Below are positions 15,637 through 27,282 of a DNA stretch of 64,000 nucleotides, piece after piece. How positions within the stretch are numbered: the stretch's first letter is position 1; the number at the start of each line of letters is the position of its first letter. The translations under genes were made by a program, and so were the position numbers. Source of the DNA: Sesamum alatum (Eukaryota; Streptophyta; Magnoliopsida; Lamiales; Pedaliaceae); assembly GCA_034509735.1 (NCBI GenBank), contig JACGWO010000003.1:434001-498000 (forward strand). Reading direction: 5' to 3'. The notes under the pieces are model-generated. The model was given only the letters and a program-made list of their open reading frames with translations. It ran no database searches and was not told where the DNA came from.

Positions 15637-16432
15637 TATTCCTAGAGGTCATGGGTTCGAACCCCTGCTTGATTTTTAATATTTTTATATTTTCTTAATT
15701 TGCTTTGATAGTTCATGTATATGTGATTTTTCTATGTTAATAGGATCTTCAAGTCTACAAGAAACAAAAAAAAAAAAAAAAATTACTCAAGCAGTATGAA
15801 AAATTTTCTATTGGTTAATTTTTTTTTTTGTTTTTTATTATCTTATTTTATATTGTAGTTCATGTATATGTAAGTTTTTATGTATTAATTCTAGAATTTT
15901 GAAATTGAAAAATTAAAAACTGATTTTTCTAACACATAGTTAAAATATTCTTACACGTATACAAAGCGCTATATATATATTAATAGATATCAATAGATTA
16001 TGGATAATTAAGTTTTATGAATGTTTAGTCGATGAACAATTGTTGAAAATTGTGACCAACTTCAATAGTCAAAAATTATTTTGAACTATAATTATACGTT
16101 AAATTTTGTTGCATGGTTTTCTTTCTATTTTTTCAAAAAATAATTGTCCATAATAGTAATTTTATTATTTTTAAGTCATTTTATAATTGAAAATATATAT
16201 AGTAAGATAAGTTTCTCATAATCAGATGTTGTTTAGTTTTCTACCAATCTCATAATTAAATCTACTTCTTTACAAGAATAATTTGCCAGCAAGAAGAATT
16301 TAATATTCAATAATGCTATTATTTTATTTTAATCAAATCAAAAATCGATTGTCTCAAGTTACCTAAAATATAATAATTATACCATACATTTAATTTGTAT
16401 GTAATGTTCATTATTCTAATAACTAGCATTTG
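15637..16432. other. Remainder of higher-order repeat copy 1
   Basis: No gene. It starts with the end of the split B-box unit. It then holds AT-rich sequence (TTTGCTTTGATAGTTCATG, AATAATTGTCCATAAT, ATTTAATTTGTATGTAATG) that recurs in order at 18137-19052. This part, together with 13963-15636, forms one unit of a tandem duplication. Confidence 0.7.
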
Positions 16433-17610
16433 CCCCGTGCGTTGCACGATGACAAACTTTTTGTTACACTAATTTTGGTCATATTTATTATTTTTAATTT
16501 ATATTATGAGAAAAGAAATATTTTTTATTTTCTTGAAAAACCTATCAAATAAAAAATTCTTCTCTCATTCATATTATATCCGAAAAATAACTTTAAAAGA
16601 TATTGTAAATGCTAACTTGATTTTCAAGTGAGATATATTTTTCTCTTCTAATATTTTTATAAAAATTTGAACCCATCAAAATTACTTTGGTATCATTAAT
16701 TATTATAATCATTTAATGATTTTTCACCCATAAAATTTCATCACAAAAATATTAAATTATAAATAAAAAGATCATCATAGAAATATATAAATTTACTTGA
16801 CAAAAGTTATGCGCACAACAAATTAAATAATTAAGGATAAATCAAGAAAATATAAATGTACAAAATTGTAAAAATATGAATATCAATAAAATAATAAAAA
16901 AAGTATACCAAGATACATTTTGAATATCAATTGTATAATTTTGACCGCATAGTACTTCTTCTATCATAATCCCATGTCATTCTTTACATGCAGGATTGGT
17001 GAAAAATGAACTGAAGATTTAAAAGTAGAATTTTGTTATCTAATCACTGATATAAGATGCTATTTAGGGGCAGTTAAAAAAAACAAAGAAAGATCAATTG
17101 CATATTCAAAATCATGTGAGTCATGCTACATGTTCATTTGTCAATTTAATATATAGTTTCAGTAAAAATTCGATATGGTAAATTTGTATAAGTATGTAAA
17201 TGACTTTATATAGCATTGCATAAATAGTGAAATTCTTAAATTATTTTCATATTATATATAGCTTTATATAAATAAGACACATATAAGTATTTTCTATTTA
17301 TATTCATTATATATAAAATAAAATATATACAAATATTATATTTATGTTATCATTAATCACCTTTGCATTAAAAAAATGCAGTACAACTTATGGCGTCATC
17401 AGTCAATTTGATTGATAATCCTTTGTATATATTTCTTATGATTGTAAATTTTCACAATATTTATAACACAAAATTTCTATAATGCAGTATAATTGAAAAA
17501 GAAAAAAAATATTATTTAAAAATCTTTTTCATTTGACATTCACTTAATTTTAAAATTTTTATAAAATATAATTTTAACTAGAATTAAATTATGCACGGGT
17601 CACACGCTAG
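16433..17610. mobile_element. Hairpin-ended element, copy 2, both ends present
   Basis: The left end is CTAGCATTTGCCCCGTGCG then TTGCACGATGAC; the right end is ATGCACGGGTCACACGCTAG. It lies between A (16432) and T (17611). Each end looks like a Helitron 3' terminus pointing outwards: a GTGC/GCAC hairpin close to CTAG. The 1178-bp inside is AT-rich and non-coding. It could be a Helitron derivative or an unknown inverted-repeat family. Confidence 0.6.
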
Positions 17611-19052
17611 TCTATATATATAAATAGCAAAATAAACTTTGACTGCAATTAAACTAATTTTGACTCAATTCTAATTTCTGGTGATTTTGATTTTTTTTAA
17701 TTACAAAGACAAAATCTCATTGGTTAAATAGAGATTTCATCTAATTTAAATTAAGAATTTACATTGTATTTATCTAAACAAATTCACCTATCCAAAACTT
17801 ATCTTCAAGATTTAGATACTAAGTTAATCAATTTGTATTTATCTTAAAAATTGAAACTTTATAGAATATTTGTTATATTGACAATGATAATTATAATTAC
17901 ATGCAATACAAATAAAAATATGTTGTTTTATTTCAATTAATAATAAACTTAAATAAAATGGGAGTAAATTTAATTTTTGAGTACATATAATTGCATGGAA
18001 TTAATTTTTCAAAGGAACTTAATTGAATAGAGTTGGAAAGTTGAAGGGCATTTTTGGTATTACAATAATTTGGTGTAGTGGTATAAATTTTTTTACTTTG
18101 TGTCTATAAAACCCCTTCTGTTTATAATTGTAAAGATATTCCTATAGGTTATAGATTCGAACCCCTGCTTGATATTTAATATTTTTTTTATTATCTTATT
18201 TTGCTTTGATAGTTCATGTATATGTGATTTTTCTGTGTTAATAAGATTTTCAAGTCCACAAAAAACAAAAAAATAAAGAAAGAAAATTACTCAAGCAGGT
18301 ATGAAAATTTTTCTATTAGTTGATTTTTTAGTTTTTTATTATCTTATTTTATATTGTAGTTCATGTATACGTAATTTTTTATGTATTAATTCTAAAATTT
18401 TGAATTTGAAAAGTTAAAAACTGATTTTTTTAACACATAATTAAAATATTCCTACATGTGTACAAAGCGCTATATATATATATATATATTAATAGATATC
18501 AACAGATTACGGATAATTAAGTTTGATGAATGTTTATTCGTTGAACAATTGTTCAAAATTGTGACCAAATTGAATAGTAAAAAATTGTTTCTAACTATAA
18601 TTATACGTTGTTGCATGGTTTTCTTTCTATTTTTTTAAAAAATAATTGTTCATAGTGGTTAATTTATTATTTTTAAATTATTTTATAATTGAGTAACATA
18701 TATATATGTATATAGTAAGATGATTTTTTCATAATAAGCTGTAGTTGTTAGTTAAAGCTTAAAAATCTCGTGATGTTTTCCATTGTCATATTAATTAGCT
18801 AATTTCCTATCAATCTCATAATTAGATCTATTTATTTACAAGCATAATTTGTCAACAAGAAGAATTTAATATTTAATAATTCTAATTTATTTTACTTGAT
18901 CTCAAATCAAAAATTGATTATCACAAGTTACCTAAAATATAATAGTTATACCATATATTTAATTTGTATGTAATGTTCATTTTTATAATAGCTAGCATTT
19001 GCCACATTATATCATACATTTAATTTGTATGTAATGTTCATTATTATAATAA
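17611..19052. other. Remainder of higher-order repeat copy 2
   Basis: No gene. It is homologous to 14869-16432, but the B-box array is reduced to one worn unit (about 18136-18175). It lacks the clean Helitron ends. Near its right edge a 60-bp duplication repeats ATTTAATTTGTATGTAATG and CTAGCATTT (about 18955-19058). Confidence 0.65.
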
Positions 19053-20274
19053 CTAGCATTTTGCAAAATTTTTTGCAAAAAACCAATTTCGGTCATATTT
19101 ATTATTTTTAATTTATATTATTAGAAAAGAAATATTTTTTTTTATGTTTTCTGATAAAAACCGATCAAATAAAAAATTATTCTCTCATTCACATTATATT
19201 TGGAAAACAACTTTAAATGATATTGTAAACACCAATTTGATTTTCAAGTGATATATATTTTTCTCTTCTAATATTTTTATAAAAATCTAAACCCATCAAA
19301 ATTATTCAAAATTACTTTGGTATCATATTCTTATAATCATTTAATGATTTTTCACCCATAAAACTTCATCACAAAAATATTAAATTATATAAAAAAGAAA
19401 GATCACGACAGAAATATATAATTTTAGTTGACAAAATTTATGCGCAACGAATTAAATAATTCTGAATAAATCAAGAAAATGTAAATGTCATCCAAAAAAT
19501 TGTAAAAAATATGAATATGAATAAAATAATAAAAAAGTATACCAAGATATATTTTGAATATCAATTGTATAATTTTGACCGCATAATAATTTTTCTATCA
19601 TAATCGTATGTCATCTTTACATGCAGGATTGATGACAAATGAACTCAAGATCCAAATTCTAGAATTTTATTATTTAATCATTGATATAAGATGCTATTTA
19701 AAGATAGTTAAAAAAAAGGATCAATTGCATATTCAAAATGATATGGGCCATACTACATGTTCAATTGTCAATTTAATATATAGTTTCAGTAAAAATTTGA
19801 TATGATAAATTTGTATAAGTATGTAAATGACTTTATATAGCATTGCATAAATAATAAAATTCTTAAATTGTTTTCATGTTATATATGGCTTTATATTAAT
19901 AAGACACATACAAGTATTTTTTTTTATTGATATTCATTATATATAAAAATAAATATATTTAATATTCATTATATATAAAAATTAAATTAACACATAAATA
20001 TATTTGAGGACATACATATGGATATTTATGTTATTATTAATCACCTTTGTATTAGTAAATTTGATCGATATCCCTTTGTATATATTTCTTATGATTGTAA
20101 ATTTTTATAATTTTTTTGACACAGAATTTCTATAATGCACTATATTTGGAAAAGAAAAATAATTTTATTTAAAAATATTCTTCAGTTAACATTCATTTAA
20201 TTTGAAAAATCTTATAAAATATATTTTTTTCTATAATTAAATTAAACCCGTGCATAGCACGGGTGTCACGCTAG
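19053..20274. mobile_element. Hairpin-ended element, copy 3, with a perfect 3' hairpin
   Basis: This 1222-bp copy has the best right end: ACCCGTGCATAGCACGGGT (20246-20264, 8-bp arms, 3-base loop), six bases, then CTAG and a host T. That is a textbook Helitron 3' terminus on the plus strand. The left end CTAGCATTTTGC follows a host A but its hairpin has decayed. The inside is non-coding; the small frame at 19608-19805 has no motif. Confidence 0.65.
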
Positions 20275-20360
20275 TATATATATATATATATATATTTGAA
20301 GGCGGTCTTTTGACCAAATCCTTCAATTTTGACCAAAATTCTAATTTTTTAGAATTTTGA

Positions 20361-20525
20361 ATTTTTTTATTATACAAAATATTCCTAGAGGTTAGGGGTA
20401 CGAACCCCTGCGAATTCTTTTTATTATAATATATATTCCTAGAGGTCATGAGTTCGAACCCCTACGAATTCATTCTATTATAACAAATATTTCTAGAGGT
20501 CATAGATTCTTAAAGATATTTTCTT
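20361..20525 (+). repeat. Second array of B-box-bearing 53-bp units
   Basis: Three units like those at 14904-15184 (TTCGAACCCC near 20451; TACGAACCCC near 20398; a broken one near 20505). They follow TTTTGACCAAAATTCTAATTTT exactly as in copy 1. This shows that the third higher-order copy runs past 20274. Confidence 0.8.
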
Positions 20526-21185
20526 ACCACAATAACACATAAAACATCTTTGGGTAGAAATCGAATCACATGTTGACTCCATTTTTTCAAAAATGGAAGG
20601 GGAATTTAGGTGAAAAAGGAAGAGAAAAGATTGTGTATGAACCCTAATTTGAGATTTCTCCTCCTTTTATGTCATTACATGCATTTATTTTTTCCCCAAA
20701 TACGAATCATGTGAGGGGCACGTGCCTCATTTTAACGGAAGTTAACATTTACCGTCAATTTCTGGCGTTGGGACTAAAATTGAGACAAATCGAAAGAAAT
20801 TGTCATGAGATTGAGATTTTTATAATGATTGGGATCAAAATTGAACTGGAGCTAATATATGGGACAAAAAATGAGATTTATCCAGGATCTTACAAGTACC
20901 CCATCCCAGTTCGACTATGAGAAGGGACCTGGGTGTGTTTGTAGGATGGGTATCATTCTTCCTTAGTAACCGACTCTTTGTTGATGAAATGTGGGCCCGT
21001 GACACTAGACTAGAATTAGTTTACAAAAGTTGCTCTGCGCCATTAGTTTTTCTTCATACATTGGATTGAGTGGAGTGGAATGTTATAAGTTCCACATCCC
21101 ACGTCAATTGAAAAAGAGTATTTTTAACGTGGAGTATCCCTCCTCCTCAATAACTAACCGGTTTTCTCATAATGGATGTAGCCCC
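20526..21185. other. Intergenic DNA without a recognised gene
   Basis: The longest frame here (20669-20920) shows no motif. TTATAAGTTCCACATCCCACG near 21083-21103 resembles words common in plant LTRs, but no partner was found. The stretch ends at the gypsy target duplication. Confidence 0.4.
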
Positions 21186-21190
21186 ATAAC

Positions 21191-22473
21191 TGATGAGTGT
21201 CCAAATGACCATGATTTTGGTAGTGTTTTAACTATCTTTTTATATTGAATTAAGCCTAAATCATGTGAAATTTGGTGTTTGCAGCTAAAAAGGTGTTTAT
21301 GGTGTAAGCATTGAAGAAATGAAGCCAACCAAGTGAAAAACGCATACAAAATTTTGGAGAAGAAAATACCATGACAGACTTGCATTTTTCACTAGACGTG
21401 CCCACGCCTAGTGTGGCGGACAAGTCAGCAAAATGAAGAGAAAATGGGCGAATTTTCTGAAGAAAAGTTGATTTATACAAGGATTACAATGACTTTGGAA
21501 AGTTGGAATCTTCCTTTCTTAAGAAGTCTCAATAGGGTTAAGAGTTTTATTCAAATAAGGACTTAGAGTTATAATAGGAATCTACCTTTTTGGTATCTAG
21601 GTTTATTAGGAAATTAGGTAGTATAAATAGAGGATGTAATTGAAGATATGGAACTATCTATTATTCTCTGCGTTTTAGTTTATGAAATTCTCTCTATCTT
21701 TCATGTGTTCTTTCAAAAGCATGTTAGGCTAGTTCCTTTAATTTTCGATTGAAGTTACGGTGATTGCTTGATTCACGCATTTTGTGAGATCTAATTTATA
21801 CTTCATACTTTCGTGCATGTGGATATTTGTGTTTTTCTCTGCGCTTTCATCACGAATAATCTGATTTATGAATGAGAAGGCCAATTGTTCATTGTCAAGA
21901 ATGTTCGCTTAGCTAATTGTTTGTTAGTCTAATACTTAGTGGCAATGCAACATAATTTATCATGTCGTAGTGGTCGGTTATGTTGTGGGGAATGCACAAT
22001 CTAGCCTAAATGAATCCTCGTAGGAATTTATTGGTTAGAACTAGGCCTTTCTAATTGTCAATGCTGTTGATAGATTAAATCTTGAGAACGTTCCCAAGGT
22101 TGTCTATTGATTAGGGAATTAGCCAACGGACATTCCTTGGCTAACGACACGGTAAGGAAAGGTGAGGTCGTTAGGTCGTACCAATAGCCATAACTAGTTT
22201 ATCTATTTTGTACAATTATCATCTTTGCATCTATGATCAACTGTAGAATCGAGCATGAACCTATCTTCAACTTGAAATCTCTTCTCGTATTTTGTTCACT
22301 CTTTGAATTTATCTCGTAGTTAATTAGTATCTTCCAATCAAAAACACCCGTCTCGTTTATTTTGCTTTTACTCAAAGGAATTAATTTAGAACCAATATCT
22401 GTGGATTGACCTTACTCACTACTTCTATAAGTTTTTGTGTAAGAATTATTTTTAGTGGATTCAACACTAATCA
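21191..22473 (+). repeat. 5' LTR of the gypsy-like element
   Basis: The 1283-bp LTR starts TGATGAGTGTCC and ends ACACTAATCA, just before AATTT and the primer site. TATAAATAGAGG (21622-21633) is a good TATA box. U3 contains a near-palindrome at about 21393-21416 (CACTAGACGTGCCC then ACGCCTAGTG). Confidence 0.85.
21622..21633 (+). promoter_or_regulatory. TATA box of the 5' LTR
   Basis: TATAAATAGAGG lies about 430 bases into the LTR. It is repeated at 27713-27724 in the second LTR and, as TATAAATAAAGG on the minus strand, near 28490-28501 in the inverted fragment. It would set the U3/R border some 30 bases downstream. Confidence 0.6.
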
Positions 22474-22478
22474 AATTT

Positions 22479-22496
22479 TGGCGCTGTTGCCGGGGA
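22479..22496 (+). other. Primer binding site, tRNA-Asp type
   Basis: TGGCGCTGTTGCCGGGGA lies five bases inside the LTR. It differs at one position from the complement of the plant tRNA-Asp 3' end (known family primer TGGCGCCGTTGCCGGGGA), as used by Athila-type elements. Confidence 0.8.
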
Positions 22497-22550
22497 TTGG
22501 TGCTTTTAAATTAATTTCTTTATAGCTATTTATTATCGTTACTTGTTTTC

Positions 22551-25048
22551 ATGCCAAAATCTTCTCGTGTAGGTGAACTTGAATTCGATCCCAAAATCGA
22601 GAAGACCGCGCGGAGACTTCGGAAGGAAACCAAGCAACGAACCGAAGAGGCCTCCACCTCTTCCACTCTTGTCACCAAAATAGAGCAAACGTTGAACAAC
22701 ACTGATTTTTCCAGCGAATCCCACGAAGAAATCATGGCTCAAATTCTGAAAAGATCGATCAAAGAGATGACTTCTCCCGACCTCAACCAACAACCTCTTT
22801 GCATCGACTACCCAGCTTTAGAGGTAGATTTTGAACTTAAATCCGGACTCATCCATTTACTCCCTTTCTTTCGCGGTCTTGCAGGTGACGATCCACACAA
22901 ACACCTCAAAGAATTTCACGTTCTGTGCTCCGGCATGCGACCTCAAGGAGTCACCGAAGAGCAAGTCAAACTTCGTGCCTTCCCATTCTCCTTAGCTGAC
23001 AACATAAAGGATTGGCTCTACTGTTTGCCATCGGGATCTATCACCACTTGGAATGACCTCAAGAAACAGTTCCTCGAAAAATACTTCCCCGCCTCTCGAG
23101 CCACGGCAATCCGGAAAGACATTAGTGGAATACGTCAAAATTTCGGGGAGAGTCTCTTTGAATATTAGGGAAGGTTTTACCATTTAGTGGAGAGTTTCCC
23201 ACATCACGAAATCCCGCCATATTTATTGATCCAATACTTTTATGAGGGATTAACATGCTCGGATAGGGCCTTGGTGGACGCGGAAAGTGGCGGTGCTATG
23301 TTTGACAAAACACCTACCGAAGCACACAATCTACTTAACACCATGACATCCAACACCCAACAATTTGGCGTTCGATATGATTATCCATCGAAAGGGATTA
23401 GCGAGGCACATATGGCCTCTGTTGGAAATCGTTTGGATAAATTGACCTCACTTTTTGAAAGATTTATTGCAGGATACACTCAACACGTAAAAGCTTGTGG
23501 AGTGTGTAACACCGCCGGACACCCCACCGACGCATGCCACACTCCAATAGGTTCGAACACGTTGACGCCATAGGTGGATTTTTCGGGCAACCTCGGAGAA
23601 AATGTGACCCCTATTCCAGCACGTACAATCCGGGGTGGCGAGATCATCCGAATCTTAGCTATGGCATCCAACCTCAAAATTTTCAGAAATTTTCGTACAG
23701 ACCACCTGGACTGCCTCCTCCCCAATCTGATTCTAAACCGGGTATATCTCTCTAGGAAATGATGAAAACACTCGCCGCCAACACCCAACAGCTCCAACAA
23801 AACACCCACCAATTCCAACAGAACGTCCAACAATTTCAACAAGAGACTTGCACAAGCATTCAGAATTTGGAGTCTCAAATGAGTCAATTAACATCCTCTA
23901 TTAGTCGGTTGGAATCCAAGGTAAGTTACCCTCTCAAACCATAGGTAATCCTAAACAAAACGTTAGTACTATTGTCTTGCGCAGCGGAAAAGAGTTGCAG
24001 CCCATCAAGGACGAAATAGCGCTAAGTGTGGGCACGCAGAATAGGGTAAAACAGAGCAGAAATTCGAGATGGCCCAAAAACAAGCCAACGAGCCCAACCA
24101 AACTGACGAGGAGTATCCCAAAGTATGGGTGACCAAACCTCCTTTCCCAAAAAGATTTTTCAAGTCCAAGAAAGAAGAAGAGGACAAAGAAATCCTTGAA
24201 ACCTTTCGCAAAGTAGAGGTAAACATTTCCTTGCTCGACCCAATCAAATGAATACCTCGCTATTCTAAGTTTCTCAAGGAATTGTGCACCAACAAATGCA
24301 AAGTGAAAGGTAATGAGAGGGTAAGTATGGGGAAAATGTATCCGCTATACTTCAAAGAAAACTACCTCCTAAATGCAAAGATCCGAGTACGTTTTCCATC
24401 CCTTGCAAAATTAGGAAGATTGGAATTGAAAAGGCCATGTGTGATTTGGGTGCTTCCATCAATGTTATAACTCTTGCTATCTATGATTGGTCCTTTGAAA
24501 GAAACCGGAGTGGTTATCCAACTTGCGGACCGTTCGATTGTGTACCCCTTAGGAGTTTTAGAGGATGTCCTTGTGCAAGTTAATGAATTGGTTTTTCTTG
24601 TTGATTTTTATGTTCTTGATATGTCGGAGGATAACTCCCCAAATTCCACATCCATCTTTCTAGGAAGACCATTCCTTAAAACCTCTAAAATTAAAATTGA
24701 TGTAGATGCCGGAATTCTCTCTATAGAATTTGATAATGAGGTCATTAGGCTTAGCATTTCTGGTGCCACATAACATTCTAATGAGGTGCATTATATTTTT
24801 CTCATAGATTTTCTTGATCCTGTGGAGGCAAAAAATGCTAAGTTCGATGGTAATTGTGCATCCAAGGCGAACACCAATACAAACCTCACCTCAAGTCCGA
24901 GAACTTATAAAAACAAAGCCTTTCATGACAAAATAAGTTTGAGGAATAATCCTTTCATGAACCTCAAAGTTCTCCTAAATCCACACCATCACCGAGTGCA
25001 CTATGTTGAAGAGGTGGATTTAGAGTGCCCGATTTATTCAAGTTGAGA
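22551..25048 (+). pseudogene. Broken gag-protease of the gypsy-like element
   Basis: The gag frame opens at 22551 (MPKSSRVGEL). The capsid-like region follows (HLLPFFRGLAGDDPHKHLKE, then a KDWLYCLP..W..LKKQFLEKYFP segment), as in the retrotransposon gag domain. A TAG at 23166-23168 interrupts it; the same frame resumes to 23573 and includes a CX2CX4HX4C zinc knuckle (about 23496-23537). A shifted frame then gives GWRDHPNLSYG, a stop near 23755, and a Q/N-rich coiled segment. From 24069 on is a retropepsin-like region with LGRPFLKTSKIKIDVD; its DLGAS active-site segment lies out of frame near 24439. Stops and shifts leave no product intact. No polymerase follows. Dead as coding sequence; gag may once have packaged the element RNA. 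Confidence 0.85.
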
Positions 25049-27270
25049 TGAAATAATGTCTAGCCAAAAACGTTAAAGAACGACGCTACGTGGGAGGCAA
25101 CCCACGATATTTTTTTCTTTGCCATTCTTCTCCCCCCTTATCACATTCGATTTGCTTGAGTGTTGTGGACTTACATTGTTACTATTGGCTTCATGCAGGA
25201 TGATTTTGGGTAAAACCGAACTGAGCATTTAAGCCTGCCTACGCCTAACGTTTCGTTCAAATCAGTCTGCAGGACGATTTACTAAGCGTGCCCACGCCTA
25301 ACGTTTCGTTCAAATTAGTCTGCAGGACGATTTACTAAGCATGCCCATGCCCAATGTTTTGTCCAAGTCTGTCTGTAGGACGATTTACTAAGCGTGCCTA
25401 CGCCTAATGCTTCTTCCAAATCAGTTTGAAAACACATACCAACACACACTCCAATGTTCTTCCTTTTTTTTTTTTTTCCTTTCTTTCCCAAAAAAAAAAT
25501 CAAAAAATCCAAAGAAAAATTCAAAGTCAAAATACCTAACCCCCTCTTCTCAACCCCCCCCCCCTCTTTGTGCCTCTTGGTGCAACAGTCTATCACCACC
25601 GGTGAGCTGCCACCATCGCTTACAACCCAACACCACCACCAGTTGTCACACTATCGACACCGACGCTTCGTGCCGTCCTTCATCCACCGTCAATTGCCGT
25701 TGTTTGCTGCTCACTAAGGGAAGTTTCTTTCCCCTTTCTTCCTTATATATTGTCCTTGATGTTGGTTTTAAGTCTCTCTACTTCTCACATTGAGGACAAT
25801 GTGTGTTTTTAAGTGTGGGGATGGGACTTGCTATTGGGATATTATTGGTTGAGGTATTGTGAATGAATTTCTTGACATTGTTTTGAAAATTCTTTGAAAA
25901 AATTCCCTTTCCCTTAATGATTGTTGATATAGTGTGCTCAAGCATTCATTTGGTCATATGTGATGAGATTTTGTGCCTCATGTTTCGGACAACTTATGGT
26001 TAAAAACTTATTTTTACAACGATGATGTGATACAAAAGTCATATATGTGAATTTAGTGGATATTACCTACCTTGAGAGGATTTTGAGCCCATACACTTGT
26101 GCAAAATTATTTTTCTTGCTCTCAAGAGATATGCTTCTATGAGTTTGACTTCCTAGATTTTACTTTGAACCTACTCGAGACCACATCAATGTGTATGTAC
26201 TTAAAAATGATAAAGGAAATAGGAAAAAAAAAAATCACTTTTGGCCTAAAAAGACTACCCATATGCATTTTTTCCCTTAGTAAACCCACTTGTGCCTTTA
26301 AGCCTTGTTTTCTTGTCATGAACCTTAATATATAAACCAAAATCCATCATTTTTTTTATCTCCTCTGTTTGGCCCTTCCAAGGGCTAGTAAGAGCATCAA
26401 GAAAAAGGGTGTGTTCTAAGTGATGGGTTTACCATAAGTGTTGGGATATCTGATCTACAGTGGTCAGATTTCGGGCTAAAGAAGTATGGGAATCAATGCG
26501 CCATCTTGATGCTTTGCTTTATGCCTTGTTGCAAAAAAAAAAAAAAAAAAAAAAAGGAGATAGGAAAAAAGAAGAAAATTTTCTGAAGAAAAAAAGAGGA
26601 AAAGAAAGCAAAAAGTACAAAAAAAAACTGAGAAAGTAGCAAAAGGAAAAAATGGGAGAAAACAAAAAAAAAAAAAGAGGAAAAATTCCTGCAAAAAAAG
26701 AAATAAATCTCCCTTTAAAGCAAGGCAAAATTCAATACATTGAGATATGGAATTGGGGACATCGGATGAATTGAGAAAAAAAAAGCCTAGTGAAAAAAAA
26801 GTCTTGATTGTTACATCACTTTCTTGATGCTCTATTTCGAGTCTTCTTGGCATTCACCTCACTATCTAAAATTTTCCTACCTGAAACCAAAGCCCCATTA
26901 CAACCAAAAATAAAAGACCTTTTGATTCAAGTGCGTACATATTTATAAGTGGTGGAGATGTGGTGTATAAGCAAGCCTATGGCGAAGCATTTTCATAGCA
27001 AGTATTGAGCGAAAGACAACCATACACATTCGAGTGTCGGGAAGGCATTGAGAGAATAATCCACTAAATCTCCGCGTTAACTTTTGATCACAATCATTGT
27101 GTGAAAACCTGTTTGAAGGTTGTTAAGTTGTTTATATCATGAAGTACATTATTCTTTGAATATTCAACTAGATCTTTGCTTAGACACCTTTGCTTTTGAT
27201 ATCATGAAGTCAAAAAGGAACCCATGAGTGCTTAATCTTGATTTTGCTCGAGGACGAGCAAAGGGTACAG
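25049..27270 (+). other. Non-coding 3' internal tract of the gypsy-like element
   Basis: It opens with GGGAGGCAACCCACG (25090-25104), a phrase common after gag-pol in plant gypsy elements. It then holds a 53-bp tandem array, AAGTGTGGGGATGGG (25811-25825), a run of about 22 A residues near 26533-26555, and an A/G-rich segment. GCTCGAGGACGAGCAAAGGG (27246-27265) sits just before the polypurine-like site. Frames here (for example 25407-25793) are low-complexity and unsupported. Confidence 0.6.
25236..25435 (+). repeat. 53-bp tandem repeat in the gypsy-like element
   Basis: Nearly four units, with GTGCCCACGCCTAACG or a variant near 25236, 25289, 25342 and 25395. Each continues TTTCGTTCAAATCAGTCTG and CAGGACGATTTACTAAGC. 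The core CGTGCCCACGCCTA also occurs in the LTR U3 near-palindrome. Confidence 0.88.
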
Positions 27271-27282
27271 TGTGGGGATATT
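27271..27282 (+). other. Polypurine-tract-like site before the second LTR
   Basis: TGTGGGGATATT lies directly against the TG of the forward 3' LTR. The preceding GCTCGAGGACGAGCAAAGGG and GTGTGGGG phrases are typical of this position in plant gypsy elements. Confidence 0.6.

Noticed and set aside
22539..22793. Small minus-strand frames overlapping the gag start
   Set aside because: They are shadows of the gag frame on the opposite strand.
23480..23887. 135-codon open frame on the minus strand inside the gypsy gag
   Set aside because: It is the reverse of a recognisable gag segment with the zinc knuckle on the plus strand, and has no motif of its own.
25407..25793. 128-codon plus-strand frame after the gypsy protease
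   Set aside because: Composition is dominated by T, A and C runs (poly-F, poly-K, poly-P). It lies in the element's non-coding tract and no domain is visible.
26476..26853. 125-codon minus-strand F-rich frame
   Set aside because: It is produced by the A/G-rich tract and poly(A) run on the plus strand.
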